Assembly: GCF_042453785.1 (NCBI RefSeq)
Contig: NC_091677.1
Location: 27,529,501 to 27,593,500, forward strand
Source of the DNA: Malus domestica
Lineage: Eukaryota > Streptophyta > Magnoliopsida > Rosales > Rosaceae
Length of the DNA: 64,000 nt
Reading direction: 5' to 3'
In this document: positions 21,779 through 32,073 of the stretch, piece by piece
Layout of the letters: each line of letters starts with the position of its first letter
How positions within the stretch are numbered: position 1 is the first letter of the stretch
Made by a program: the position numbers and the translations under genes
The notes under the pieces: model-generated
What the model was told of the DNA's origin: nothing
The model's input: only the letters and a program-made list of their open reading frames with translations
The model's database searches: none

Positions 21779-22061
21779 TGTCATATCCCGGCCCGAGTCC
21801 ACCACATCCCAGGCCCGCTCTACCACCGTAGCACGATATTGTCCGCTTTTGACTTACCATTCCCTCACAGTTTTGTTTTTGGGAACTCACGAGCAACTTC
21901 CCAGTGGGTCACCCATCCTAGGAATGCTATGACCTCCTTCTCGCTTAACTTTGGAGTTCCTACGGAACCCGAAGCCAGTGAGCTCCCAAAAGGCCTTGTG
22001 CTATGTAGGGATGAGAATATACATTTAAAGATCACTTCCCTGGGCCATGTGGGATGTCACA
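21779..22061 (-). mobile_element. Cassandra TRIM solo LTR with 5S rRNA-like promoter
   Basis: 283 bp, TG...CA ends (minus strand TGTGACATCCC...GGGATATGACA), flanked by TGTGC on both sides (21774-21778, 22062-22066). On the minus strand it contains stretches matching the 5S rRNA gene: AACTCCAAAGTTAAGCG, then CTAGGATGGGTGACCCACTG and GGGAAGTTGCTCGTG. This is the diagnostic feature of Cassandra, a terminal-repeat retrotransposon in miniature. There is only one LTR, so the element was reduced by LTR recombination. Repeat copy A has the empty site. Confidence 0.88.
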
Positions 22062-22173
22062 TGTGCCGTCCGTATTTAGGCAAGACTTGACTTCACTCTT
22101 TGGATTTAGGGTTTAAACGCTTTAACAATTACTTATCATTTGTGTTAAAAATAATGAAATTGGAAGTGACTTA

Positions 22174-22887
22174 CTATATGTTTGGATGAGGGAAATAAAC
22201 TTGAAATTTTGACAAAAGTCAGAAATTATAAATTCACATGCACTAATTCCCTTGTTTGGATTCATAAACATAGAAATTTAGAATTTATGTGTAGAAAAAA
22301 AACTTGGAATTTGGAACTTCCAATTCCCAAGTTTAAATTTCATGTAAATAGATGTCATTTCCAAATTTCTATTAGTAAAAACTTAAGAATAACAAATTCT
22401 GTATTCAAACTCCATTGTTTTTTTAGGTTAACCAAACAAAAAAATTCACAAATTATAGACAATAAAATTCTGTCATTTTAATTACCATCATTTGAAAATT
22501 CCTTAGTAATTTAAAATTTTTACTATATGTTTGGATAAGGGAAATAAACTTGAAATTTTGACAAAAGTAAAAAAATTATAAATTCACATGCACCAATTCC
22601 CTTGTTTGGATTTATAAACATAGAAATTTAGAATTTCCGCGTAGAAAAAAAACTTAGAATTTGAAACTTCCAATTCCCAAGTTTAAATTCCATGTAAATA
22701 GATGTCATTTCCAAATTTATATTAGTAAGAACTTAAGAATAACAAATTCCGTATTCAAATTCCATTGTTTTTTTAGGTTAACCAAACAAAAAAATTCACA
22801 AATTCTAGAAACTAAAATTTCGTCATTTGAATTTCCATCATTCTAAAATTCCTTTGTAATTTAAAATTTCCCCATCCAAACAGAGTG
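22174..22887. repeat. Tandem dimer of the Tourist-like MITE
   Basis: Two consecutive units of about 347 bp each start CTATATGTTTGGAT(G/A)AGG. The first unit lacks the terminal inverted repeat at the junction, whereas copy A (17196-17559) has a single unit. Unequal exchange or slippage after the 1.7-kb duplication is the simplest origin. Confidence 0.65.
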
Positions 22888-22960
22888 CAAATTTTGAAGT
22901 TGAATTGCTATAATACTTATGACTCATTTGGAAAGTGCTTTTAAAAGACTAAAAACATTT

Positions 22961-23124
22961 TTTTTTAATAAACGATATTATCTATGCTAAAGGGGAAAAG
23001 GGTGAGCTTAGCCTCACAATGGGTTAGCAATAATGTGGTTCAAATTCTCCTTTAGCGAGAATCGAGCCTAAGACCTCTCACTTATAAGTGAAAAAGAATG
23101 TCACTAGGCCATAATATTAAGTGG
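22961..23124 (-). mobile_element. tRNA-derived SINE, copy 2
   Basis: Same family and same target site as the SINE at 17645-17783, with the internal part (GCTTAGCCTCACAATGGG on the plus strand) still present. Because both 1.7-kb copies carry it, the SINE inserted before the duplication. Confidence 0.72.
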
Positions 23125-23389
23125 TGACTAAAAACACTTTTAGAGAAAATATTTTTTATCCTAATCTTTAGTAAAATGCAAGTTAATCTTGAAACTTTCC
23201 CTAAAAGTGTTTTCAGTAATTTAAAGCACTTTTCAAACGAGTCCTTTAAACTTTTCATATCCTGTAAATAAGAAAGACTTGTATCATAGTGAAAATCAAG
23301 CACCTTTGTGGCCCTCCTCACTCACACCCCCTTAAAAAAAAAGGCCTCGGAGACCCCTAATTATTGAATTTTTTTTATTATAGTATAAA

Positions 23390-24325
23390 TGTGTGTGAGG
23401 AGAAGAATAAACGAATGGTAGGTGAGAAAGTTTCAAACCAAAGTAAATGTTTTAAGCCAACTTACCATGAAATTACAGTCGCTTGATAAATCTTCTTCAA
23501 ATCAGGCCGGATCAGGCATCGCAGACTGCGTTTCTTGGAAATCACTAAAAAACTGGAATCAGTGCAAAAGCTCCAGGGATTACGGTGGTGGTTCTCGGTT
23601 TTACTGAGAGGGAGAAGGAGAGTTGTAGAGGGGGTACATATGGGAGAGGCAGAGAGTAGTGAGGGATGAGAAAGAGTGACAGTGTTGGGAGTTGGGGGAG
23701 TCTGAGTGGGGTAGAAAGAAGTGAAGAGAAGTGAATAGAGGGTTGAGTGAATAGTGGGGGTGTAATGGTGAGTCAGATGGATTGGATGTGTGATAGAAAC
23801 CAAAGGAAAATTCTAGAGATCCAGCTGGAGGGCATGCAAGACCGAAGCAAAAGGAAAATAGGATAGAAGGTGGGTCGATGTTTGACACATGAAAAGGTTA
23901 AGTAAAAACGATGCGGTCGAAGCAGAGAAAGAAATGATGAAAGGCCCGTGTCTGGGAAGGGCAAAATAGACTTTTTACTGTAGAAAACGTAAAACAGTAT
24001 CTTATCCAAAGAAGAAACCGAGGGCATTTTGGTCAAACCACTGTTAATGAACAATGTTTTTATGTTGGGTTTTAGTATATGTATAATGTCTCCAAAGGTT
24101 TTCACCCGTTAAGAACGTTTGCTCCACACTATTGAATGCTATATCTTGTAATATCTCTATATAAAAAGAAAAAAAAAATTAATGAAAATGGCTTCAAATC
24201 TTTACATTTTAATAAAAAGTAATCGACTAATTTTATTTAATACTACATACAAAATAATTTAAAAAAAAAAAGACAAAATATTTTTTGTGGTGTTGTTTCT
24301 CAATATATGTTTGGAATATAGGGTG
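23390..24325. other. No firm gene
   Basis: A purine-rich block (23600-23800) and AT-rich spacer. On the minus strand an open frame of about 110 codons reaches a good splice-donor string (CATG|GTAAGTTGG near 23468), so an exon or leader of an unrecognised gene is possible, but no downstream exon could be tied to it. Confidence 0.3.
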
Positions 24326-26467
24326 TGTCACAGCTCGTCCTGGAATTTCATATTCGTTGATATGAAATGACGAAATTGCCCTTGACGGTTGCTAAGGTAC
24401 GTGTGGCGTTATTTGAATAAATGCCTACTCTCCTAAAATCTTGGAAAATAATTTGAGTTGGATTAAAAGTTTGGTATGCATGTTTTGTGTGGTTAGGGAT
24501 TTAAAGAATTGGATTGTGTTGTTTTTGTTGGACCACACACGGGACACATACGCTCTCTCCTACCTGTGCCCTCTCTCTCTTTTCCCTCTCAGTTCACTCT
24601 CTCTCTCTCTCGAAACCGTACGGACAAGAACCAAGGACCCTCAAATCTTCACAGATCGAAGGTTCTAAGGTAAGAATCGAACTCCTCTTGAGTCCCTGAG
24701 TTCAAATATACTAATTTTAGAACTTAAAACCTTCGATATCATCGTGAAACCATAACCCCGAAAATGTGCAATGTTCATGCACACGTGAATTGTTGAATTT
24801 CAAGGAATTCTAAGCTTACAGTGAGCTTAGTAAGGTCCTAAGGAAGCTCGGAGTGTTTAGTTTGAAGGTTTTGGATGTCGAGATCGCCGGGTTCGAAGTT
24901 GGCCGGTTTTCTTGGAATTTCTCTGGTGAGATTTCGTATGTTTTTAAACCTTAAAGTAGTGTAACGTGATTCTACACGCTTAGGGCTTCAATTTGATATA
25001 AAATGCGTGAAAAATGGTTGAGAAATGATGGAGAATAAGGAGATTGAAAAATCTCCAATTTTTCGGCAACCGGCAAAACCAGTCCGGCGATTGGAGGAAG
25101 AAGGTGACACGCGTGCGGCCTCGAAATTTTTTTCTAAAAATACCTTGATGTCCGTGACGTCGAGTAGGTCACTGTGGTATATTCATATACCCAAATTGAG
25201 CATTGTATGAGAAGTTATTTCGAATTGTCGATTATGTGCTTTAATTAACGTTTTTATAGTTGTTTCGCATATAGGTGATACCTATCCCGAGGACAAGCGC
25301 ATTCAAGGACGTCACGGGGGTTACGACCCTTCGACTTACCAGTGAGTGGGCAATATTTTATGTATTTACCTACATACTATTGATTCTTCCCAGAAATTGA
25401 ATTTAAATGAAAGTGTGTTTTGAAATGCCATGCATGCATATTATGAATTATATGAATTAGTAATTAATGCATATATAAGTGAAATGGTGTTGTGGACGCA
25501 CAGGTGAATATCAGGTGAGTTTTATGTTATTCATGTGAACTATTGATGATGTGAATTGTGTTGAAAGCTCATAACCTGCACCTCTAGTGTTAGTGCTTAT
25601 ATTATTCACCCTACACCGCACGCTCACCTTGGATCCAAGTAGGTGCATGTCATACAGACCATTAGAGGGTTCCGACATGTCGTACAGACCATGAGAGGTG
25701 GTTCTGACTTGTAGGTGATTTTAGATTATTATACAGTTGTTGATGAGAGAAGCACTAGAGCGTATTCTTACACCTTTCTTATCGTACAGACTACTTCAGG
25801 TAGTTCCGATTTATGTGCAGAGTAGCGCCGTACAGGTCACTGCGGTGACTCCGGTTGAAGTGGATATTGAGCTTTAGAATTAACCGTACAGGACTAACTG
25901 CAGGGTCTCTGGTTGATTCATTATTTCACCTGTTATATTGATGCATCCTTATTCTGTTATTGACATTTATAGCATGGCATACTTTCTGATTTTTGATAAA
26001 GAATTGTGATTTGAGATATATGAAGATTATATGCAATTATGTTATTTTCTGGGAAAGTATACAGGTTTTACAGCGAGGGATTAGAAATGTTATTAATTGA
26101 AATGTTTTCAAAAAGCTTTGTTTTACTGACCCACTCAATTTTGTTTTGCGCCCTTTCAGGTTCTAGTTAGCAGCGTTGGTGGCCCACGAGGATTACCACG
26201 ACGTACTGACAGACTACATAAATGTAGGACTCACCTTTGGGTGTTGTAATTTAGTTATGGTCCTACTTGACTGCACCTAGTACTTATGCTCTGAATATGT
26301 GTGTTTCACACTTAAACTCACTCTAGCATGCCAGTTGGATATTATTGCTACTATTTGGTTTTTATTTCTTCGTATTTCTCTTACCTATTGCTTTCGCGTC
26401 ACACTTTTGGTTACGTCACACTCACGTAACGGCCAACACGCCTTGATTCTAGGATCGGGGTGTGTCA
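24326..26467 (+). mobile_element. Putative long solo LTR (or LARD-like relic), 2.1 kb
   Basis: Starts TGTCACAGCTCGTCCTGG and ends GATCGGGGTGTGTCA, i.e. TG...CA with TGTCACA/TGTGTCA-like ends. The flanks GGGTG and AGGTG match at 4 of 5 bases. It contains no open frame. Between 25640 and 25910 a degenerate (C)GTACAGACCA...GGTTCCGA unit is repeated several times. The opening phrase resembles long LTRs I recall from apple-family genomes. No second LTR or internal domain was seen, so solo LTR is an inference. Confidence 0.5.
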
Positions 26468-28300
26468 AGGTGATACACCATGTGCTCTGTATAAGGATTG
26501 AGATTCTTGTGTTAAAAAATTAATAACATAAAAAATAAAATTTCTCACTACTTACATAATAACACATGGTGTACCACTTGTGTTACGGGCATAAGGAAAA
26601 ATTTCTCCTAGATGAGACCGAAACTCAAGAAATTGGATGAAGAGCTACATTTATTATTGTAGGTATGTAAAAAATGTGAGGAAATTTTAATTTGGTAATT
26701 GAAAACAACTTTTTTAAATATAATTACTGAGAACATAATCTTCTCAAGGTTTTGATCTAAATGATCACTTTTGGGTTCATCGTTTTCGACGCAATGGATG
26801 CTTTTACAAGACCAAAAAAGGTCTAAGTTTCATACCTTATGAAACTGAACCAAGTTAAACACTATTTATAAAACTTGACCAATAAGTAAACACTATTCAT
26901 GAAATTATACCAATAAGTAGACACTATTTATAAAACTGAACCAATAAGTAGATATTATTTATGAAATGAAAACTAGAATTATGCACTATTTCCAAAACTA
27001 AATCAATAGGTGAAAACTATTTATGAAACTGAATTATACATTATTTATGAAACTGGACTAAGAACTAGACAATATTTATGAAACTTGACCAAGAACTAGA
27101 CACTATTTATGAAAGTGGACCAATAACTAGACACTATTTATGAAAATAGACCAAGAAAGAGATACTGTACCAATTACTATTCATTGTTTATGAAACTGGA
27201 TCTAATAACTAGACATTATTTAAGAAACATGACCAAGAACTAGGCACTATTTATGAAAGTAGACAAAGAAATAGATACTATTTATGAAATTGGACCAATA
27301 AATAGTGTAGTTTCGTTCAGTTTCATAAATAGTGCAATTTTGTAAATAGTGTTCAGTTTCATAAATAATATTCAGTTTCATAAACAATGTCTGTAATGGA
27401 TGCACGGGTCCGGCGTGTCATTTTTATTTAATGATAAGAACTTAAAATAATGAAGATGATTGCAGTGGCTTACAAAAATTTGAATTGTATGCCAGAATTT
27501 GCTTTAAGAATTTTGATTCTACTCCAGAATCTCCAATTGAATTCTAATCAGGGCGAGCGGAACTTCATATTTCTTTTTTCAATCGAAATAGTGGGGGAAA
27601 TGAAGTGGTCAAGGGAGAGAACTAAGTGCGACGCGCTCTGGGTTTTTCAGTTTCAAGCTGAAACTTTATTCCTTCTTTTGGGTTCGCAAACCCACGATAA
27701 ATATTGCTATATGCAACATTATTTGTGACTTACTTATAATAGGGTCACCAATATTTTTGAGCTATTATATCCCGTGCAAATTCTCTTTTATTTGTGATGG
27801 CTGTGCTTGTAGTGTTGGTTTCTTACCTTTTAGGGTTGAGGTTGTTTTATTATAAATAGCATGTTTGTTATTCAGTTGAGAATAAGTTAGTTACAATGTA
27901 GCTTCTTTGAGTTTTATAGCCATTTTTTGTATTTTTTTGTTTAATAATATTCTTGTTATTTTATAATATTGTTCGTCTCTGATGTTCAACTAAAAATAGT
28001 GGAAATATTTAGAAAAATAACCAAATTTGAATCCCATATTAATTATAACCACCCTTGTAAAATTATGATAATTATAACCAAAGATTAATATAAAAATACT
28101 AATATACCCTAATGATTGAAAATATAGAATGATTAGACTTAGAAGCAACTTGTCGGTTGACTGGAACAGGTTCTTGGAGGCAACCGGTGAAGATGGGAAA
28201 CTGGTGCAGCGGTTGATCTCCAGTGTCATCCACACAAATCTTTTTAGAATATTTCTTCCTGTCAGTTTTCTTTCTGAATTGATCCTCTCTTGCCTGAAAG
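26468..28300. other. Spacer and leader region upstream of the RPS5-like gene
   Basis: Apart from the AT-rich tandem array at 26838-27390, no structure was recognised. The stretch from about 28130 may be the 5' leader of the NLR gene, whose ATG is at 28301. Confidence 0.35.
26838..27390. repeat. Degenerate tandem array with an inverted end block
   Basis: Units of about 30 bp of the form GACCAATAACTAGACACTATTTATGAAACT recur irregularly about 15 times from 26838 to 27300. From 27300 to 27390 the same motif appears reversed (AGTTTCATAAATAGTG). The two parts can fold back on each other. Confidence 0.7.
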
Positions 28301-30916
28301 ATGGGAAATTGCTGCTCAGTCACTCTGCAAGTGACATGCGACGCCCTCATCAGTCGCTGCCTGGACTGCACCTTCGGACGAGCAGCCTACCTTTGTTCCA
28401 TGGAAAAAAATCTCAAGTCCCTCACAAACGCGTTGGAAGAATTGAAAGCGCTGAAGAACGACGTCGACAGGGCCGAGGCACAAGAGCAGAGGAGGTTAGA
28501 CCAAGTCCAGTGGTGGATGTCGAGGGTTAAAGATATCCAAGTGGAAGTCGTCGAATTGTTGGCAGACAAAGATCCGGAGCTTCAGAAGTTATGTGCAGGA
28601 GGATGCTGCTCGAGTAGCTGCAAATCAAGCTACGAATACGGGAAAAACGTGAACGAGAAGTGGAAGGAAGTCGATGATTTGATATCGAAGGGAAGGACTT
28701 TCGATGTGGTGGCCAGGGAGGCTCCGCCACCGGAGATGCGACAGACGGAGCAGACTGTGGGGATGGAGTCCATGATTGTTGAGCTATGGAAGGAACTTGA
28801 GGAGCCAGAAGTGGGAATTGTTGGGTTGTACGGAATGGGAGGGGTGGGGAAAACTACACTGCTTGATCAGATCTACAACAAGTACCTCGACACCCCGAAT
28901 GACTTCGATTTCATAATCTGGATTCCGATTTCAAGAAATCACAGGATTGAGAAAATTCAGAACGAGATTGGGAGGAAAATCGGGTGTTCTAGTGACAAAT
29001 GGGAGAACAAAGAGGAGCGGCAAAAGGCTCAGGGGATCTTCTGGGCGTTGCGGAAAAAGAAGTTTGTGTTGCTTTTGGACGATGTGTGGGAGTGGGTAGA
29101 TCTGAAGAAGGTAGGAATTCCAAACCCCGACGAAACAAACCTGTCGAAACTGATATTCACTACTCGCGACGAGCACGTGTGCAGCAAAATGGGTGGTCGC
29201 AAGAAAAGAGTCAAGTGTTTGGAGGAGGAAGAAGCATGGAAATTGTTTAGGGAGAATGTTAACGTCGCGGAAGATGTGCTTTCTCTTGATCCCGAAATCC
29301 CTGTCCTGGCTAGGAATGTGGCAAGAAAGTGCGCCGGGTTGCCTCTTGCTCTGATCATAGTTGGCAGGGCAATGTCTTGCAAGAAGACAGCAAGAGAATG
29401 GAAAGATGCAATTGATGTTTTGAGGAGATCGGCTTCGGAATTTGAAGGTATGAAAGAAGTTTTCCCACTTCTGAAGCTTAGCTACGACAATTTATCTAGC
29501 GACCAAGTCAAGGCTTGTTTCTTGTATTGTGCGTTATTTCCGGAAGACTATGCTATTCATAAAGATGAGTTGATATACAAATGGATGGGTGAGGAAATAT
29601 TGAAAGAGTATGCCGATGTAGATGGAGCTCTAAACAAGGGTTACACTATCATCGGTACTCTTGTTCGTTCTTGTCTGTTGGAAGATATAAGAGGCCATGT
29701 AAAAATGCACGATGTGATTCGTGATATGGCGTTGTGGTTAGCTTGTGAACTCGAAGAAACAAGAGACAATTTTATGGTTCAAGCTGGCCATCTTTTGAAG
29801 GAAATACCGAATGTTGAAAAATGGGAGGGTGTGAAAAAAATGTCATTGATGGCCAATGACCTTGAAAATCTTGACACAATACCTTCATGCCCCAATCTAC
29901 ATACCTTGTTTCTCAGTAATAATCGTTTGAAGATGGTCGCTCAAAATTTCTTCAATTCTATGTCCACCCTACGAGTTTTGGACTTGTCCAAGAACAAGGA
30001 TTTAGCCCAGTTGCCATCAGGAATATCGAAATTGGTTTCGTTACTATATCTTGATCTTTCAGAGACATGCATAGCAGCGCTTCCAATTGAGTTAAAGGCA
30101 TTGGTGAAGCTAATATATCTGAACTTGGAGCATACCAGTGAACTTGATATGATTCCGCAGAATTTACTGTCTAGCTTTTCGAAACTCAGAGTTTTGAGAC
30201 TATATAATAGCGGTACTTGTAAAAGCATTCTTGGGGATAATGCGCACCTGGAAAGTGAATTGCAAGGTTTGAAGCACTTGGATATGCTAACCTTTACCAT
30301 ACAAACTGATCTTATTTCCGAAAGGTTTTTCACCTCCAACAAGCTACTGAGCTGCACTCGTTTTCTATGCCTTGAGGGTTTAAGCTTTCTTGATATATCA
30401 CCGTTGGCGTATATGAAACGTGCATATTCTCTTACTATTAACAGTTGTGATCGTCTGGAGTACAACTTAAATGTTTTAAACCAAAGTTCCTTCAAACACC
30501 TTGAAGCTGTGGATGTACATGATTGCGCCAACTTGTCGGACTTGACATGGCTCGTCTTTGCTCCAAATCTCAAGACATTATCCATACGCTCATGCTCCAA
30601 CATGACAGAAATAATCCGACTTGAAAAATTGGGTGAAATTGCCCAAGTAGATGAGATGAATCAATTCTCAAAGCTTGATGAATTGATATTGGTAAGTCTA
30701 CCGCAGTTGGAGAGCATATACAGAGACAAAACCTTGCCCTTTCTGTATCTGAAGAGAATCGAAGCCCGTGGCTGTCAAAATTTAAAGAAGCTTCCCCTCA
30801 ACCTCCCGAAACGTGATCTTGTCATCACTGGAGAAGAAGAATGGTGGAATATGCTCGGTTGGGAGAATGAAGCTGTTGAGAGGGCTTTCCTCCCTTGTTT
30901 CAGACCATACAAGTAA
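28301..30916 (+). CDS. RPS5-like CC-NBS-LRR (CNL) disease resistance protein
   Basis: One uninterrupted exon of 871 residues. The N-terminus MGNCCS has Gly2 and Cys4/Cys5, fitting N-myristoylation and palmitoylation and so plasma-membrane attachment, as in RPS5. A coiled-coil region (to ~120) precedes the NB-ARC: P-loop GMGGVGKTT (178-186), Walker B LLLDDVW (257-263), LIFTTRD (284-290), GLPLAL (346-351), CFLYCALFPED, and an intact MHD in KMHDVIRDMALW (468-479). About 350 residues of LRRs follow (e.g. TLRVLDLSKNKDLAQLPSGI). All core motifs are intact, so it is probably a functional nucleotide-switch immune receptor. In the RPS5/RPS2 group some members guard effector-modified host proteins; the guardee here is unknown. 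The ATG was chosen for the acylation signature. Confidence 0.93.
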   Translation: MGNCCSVTLQVTCDALISRCLDCTFGRAAYLCSMEKNLKSLTNALEELKALKNDVDRAEAQEQRRLDQVQWWMSRVKDIQVEVVELLADKDPELQKLCAGGCCSSSCKSSYEYGKNVNEKWKEVDDLISKGRTFDVVAREAPPPEMRQTEQTVGMESMIVELWKELEEPEVGIVGLYGMGGVGKTTLLDQIYNKYLDTPNDFDFIIWIPISRNHRIEKIQNEIGRKIGCSSDKWENKEERQKAQGIFWALRKKKFVLLLDDVWEWVDLKKVGIPNPDETNLSKLIFTTRDEHVCSKMGGRKKRVKCLEEEEAWKLFRENVNVAEDVLSLDPEIPVLARNVARKCAGLPLALIIVGRAMSCKKTAREWKDAIDVLRRSASEFEGMKEVFPLLKLSYDNLSSDQVKACFLYCALFPEDYAIHKDELIYKWMGEEILKEYADVDGALNKGYTIIGTLVRSCLLEDIRGHVKMHDVIRDMALWLACELEETRDNFMVQAGHLLKEIPNVEKWEGVKKMSLMANDLENLDTIPSCPNLHTLFLSNNRLKMVAQNFFNSMSTLRVLDLSKNKDLAQLPSGISKLVSLLYLDLSETCIAALPIELKALVKLIYLNLEHTSELDMIPQNLLSSFSKLRVLRLYNSGTCKSILGDNAHLESELQGLKHLDMLTFTIQTDLISERFFTSNKLLSCTRFLCLEGLSFLDISPLAYMKRAYSLTINSCDRLEYNLNVLNQSSFKHLEAVDVHDCANLSDLTWLVFAPNLKTLSIRSCSNMTEIIRLEKLGEIAQVDEMNQFSKLDELILVSLPQLESIYRDKTLPFLYLKRIEARGCQNLKKLPLNLPKRDLVITGEEEWWNMLGWENEAVERAFLPCFRPYK

Positions 30917-31559
30917 GCGGTGCATGATGCAGGAGCCATGTTCGTGGTAATTTTCATTTCATAAGTGCAACTTTACACATGTATTTAGGCTCGTTGTTAT
31001 GTAATATTGTATTCATTGTCATTGAGTACCTCTGCATCACATGATCAATGTGTTAGCTGTGATGCCGGAGTTCAGGGAGTCCGGATTTCTCTGTCGCTTC
31101 TTTTCCTCTACTCTTTTGTTCCATATGCATCATCTGCACTTTGTAACTACAATCCATGGTTGTACTTTTAGTTACTTCTATTTATTCCAAGAGGAAAGCA
31201 ATCTGATTTCAGATGTAAAGGGTACTGACCATTTTATGCTTTGAATAACAGTCTTAATTGCCTGGAACGATAATAAGGGTGATGATGGTGGCTATGATCT
31301 CATATTGCCTTGCAACTAGTCTCCGACCCCTCGCAGCAGGTAGATTTAGCGATATGAAAACTTGCAAGTTAATCTGTGGAAGAGAAGTTGCTAATTCTGC
31401 TGCATCTTGTTCATAATTCAAAAGACATGGCACAGAAAGGTATAATTTGCTGTCAACAATTTTTGTGATGTTTTGCGATATTGGTGCCGGGTTTGGATAT
31501 CATGGCCGAATTCTTATGTCAGGTATGTGCTCGCGAGGGAATTGAGATGAACTCTGAAG
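30917..31559. other. 3' flank of the RPS5-like gene
   Basis: AT-rich sequence without a recognisable gene; the first few hundred bases are probably 3' untranslated region. Confidence 0.4.
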
Positions 31560-31960
31560 AAAGAAAAAGAAACAAAAACAAGTAAGCTTGTTTTGACAAA
31601 AACAGCTCTCCAAAAGAAAGAAAAAGAAAAAAAAAAGTTGGGCATTTCTTGAACTCTGAAGAGATTAAAAATGATGCAAAAAAACTGAGAAAATAGAACA
31701 TCAACGTACAAATGAATGCAATCTCTCTTTTGGCGAAATGGCAACTGCTGTAATCAACAACAATAAACAAAGGACTTTTGTAATTAACAGCATCCGTCAA
31801 CGTTCTGAATATTACCTTCCTGTGGAATTTCCACGAGGATGCAACTCTAAATTCTAAATAGTGCTGAGATATAAGGGGGAAATTTAAAAGGAGATGCAAA
31901 ATATTGAACTACAAGTAAAATACTGGATAAAACAGGCGTAGATCACGGGCAGGAAGAAGG
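31560..31960 (-). pseudogene. Rearranged partial duplicate of the MRS2 gene (exon 1 scrap plus intron 1 segment)
   Basis: 31560-31927 aligns in the same orientation with 54931-55275, which is inside intron 1 of the MRS2 gene; long shared strings include TGCAATCTCTCTTTTGGC and GTGGAATTTCCACGAGGAT. Directly after it, 31930-31958 (CAGGCGTAGATCACGGGCAG and flanks) matches MRS2 exon 1 near 56797-56826, with few mismatches. Order and strand agree with the parent gene if about 1.5 kb between the two segments was deleted. It lacks the Au SINE found next to this sequence in the MRS2 intron. Confidence 0.5.
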
Positions 31961-32073
31961 AAAGTAGGAAGGAAAAGATTTCAGAATAGGAAGTTACCAG
32001 ATTTCAGATTAGTTGAGCCACATTTGTTGAACCAAGAGTTATTCAGCTGCATGCTCTTCACAAGCTGGTGAAC

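Larger units (their letters stand above)
20685..23389. repeat. 1.7-kb direct repeat, copy B (enlarged by insertions)
   Basis: Same order as copy A at 16392-18084, but longer because of a 409-bp MITE (21208-21616), a 283-bp Cassandra solo LTR (21779-22061) and a tandem doubling of the internal Tourist-like MITE (22174-22887). Removing these gives about the same length as copy A. Confidence 0.8.

Noticed and set aside
21870..21965. A 5S rRNA gene on the minus strand
   Set aside because: The 5S-like match is partial and lies inside an element with TG/CA ends and a 5-bp target duplication, which is the structure of Cassandra.
16392..23389. The two 1.7-kb repeats as LTRs of the gypsy fragment between them
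   Set aside because: They do not start TG or end CA, no primer-binding site or polypurine tract adjoins them, and both carry unrelated MITE and SINE insertions at the same sites; a duplication is simpler.
23462..23888. A minus-strand exon ending at a GTAAGT donor
   Set aside because: No second exon or recognisable protein feature could be linked, so it is mentioned only as a possibility in the spacer entry.
24441..26523. Several 60-75-codon frames in the long LTR-like unit
   Set aside because: They have no domain features and fall in repeat DNA with TG...CA ends.
29941..30603. 220-codon minus-strand open frame
   Set aside because: Antisense shadow of the LRR region of the RPS5-like gene, with no recognisable features.
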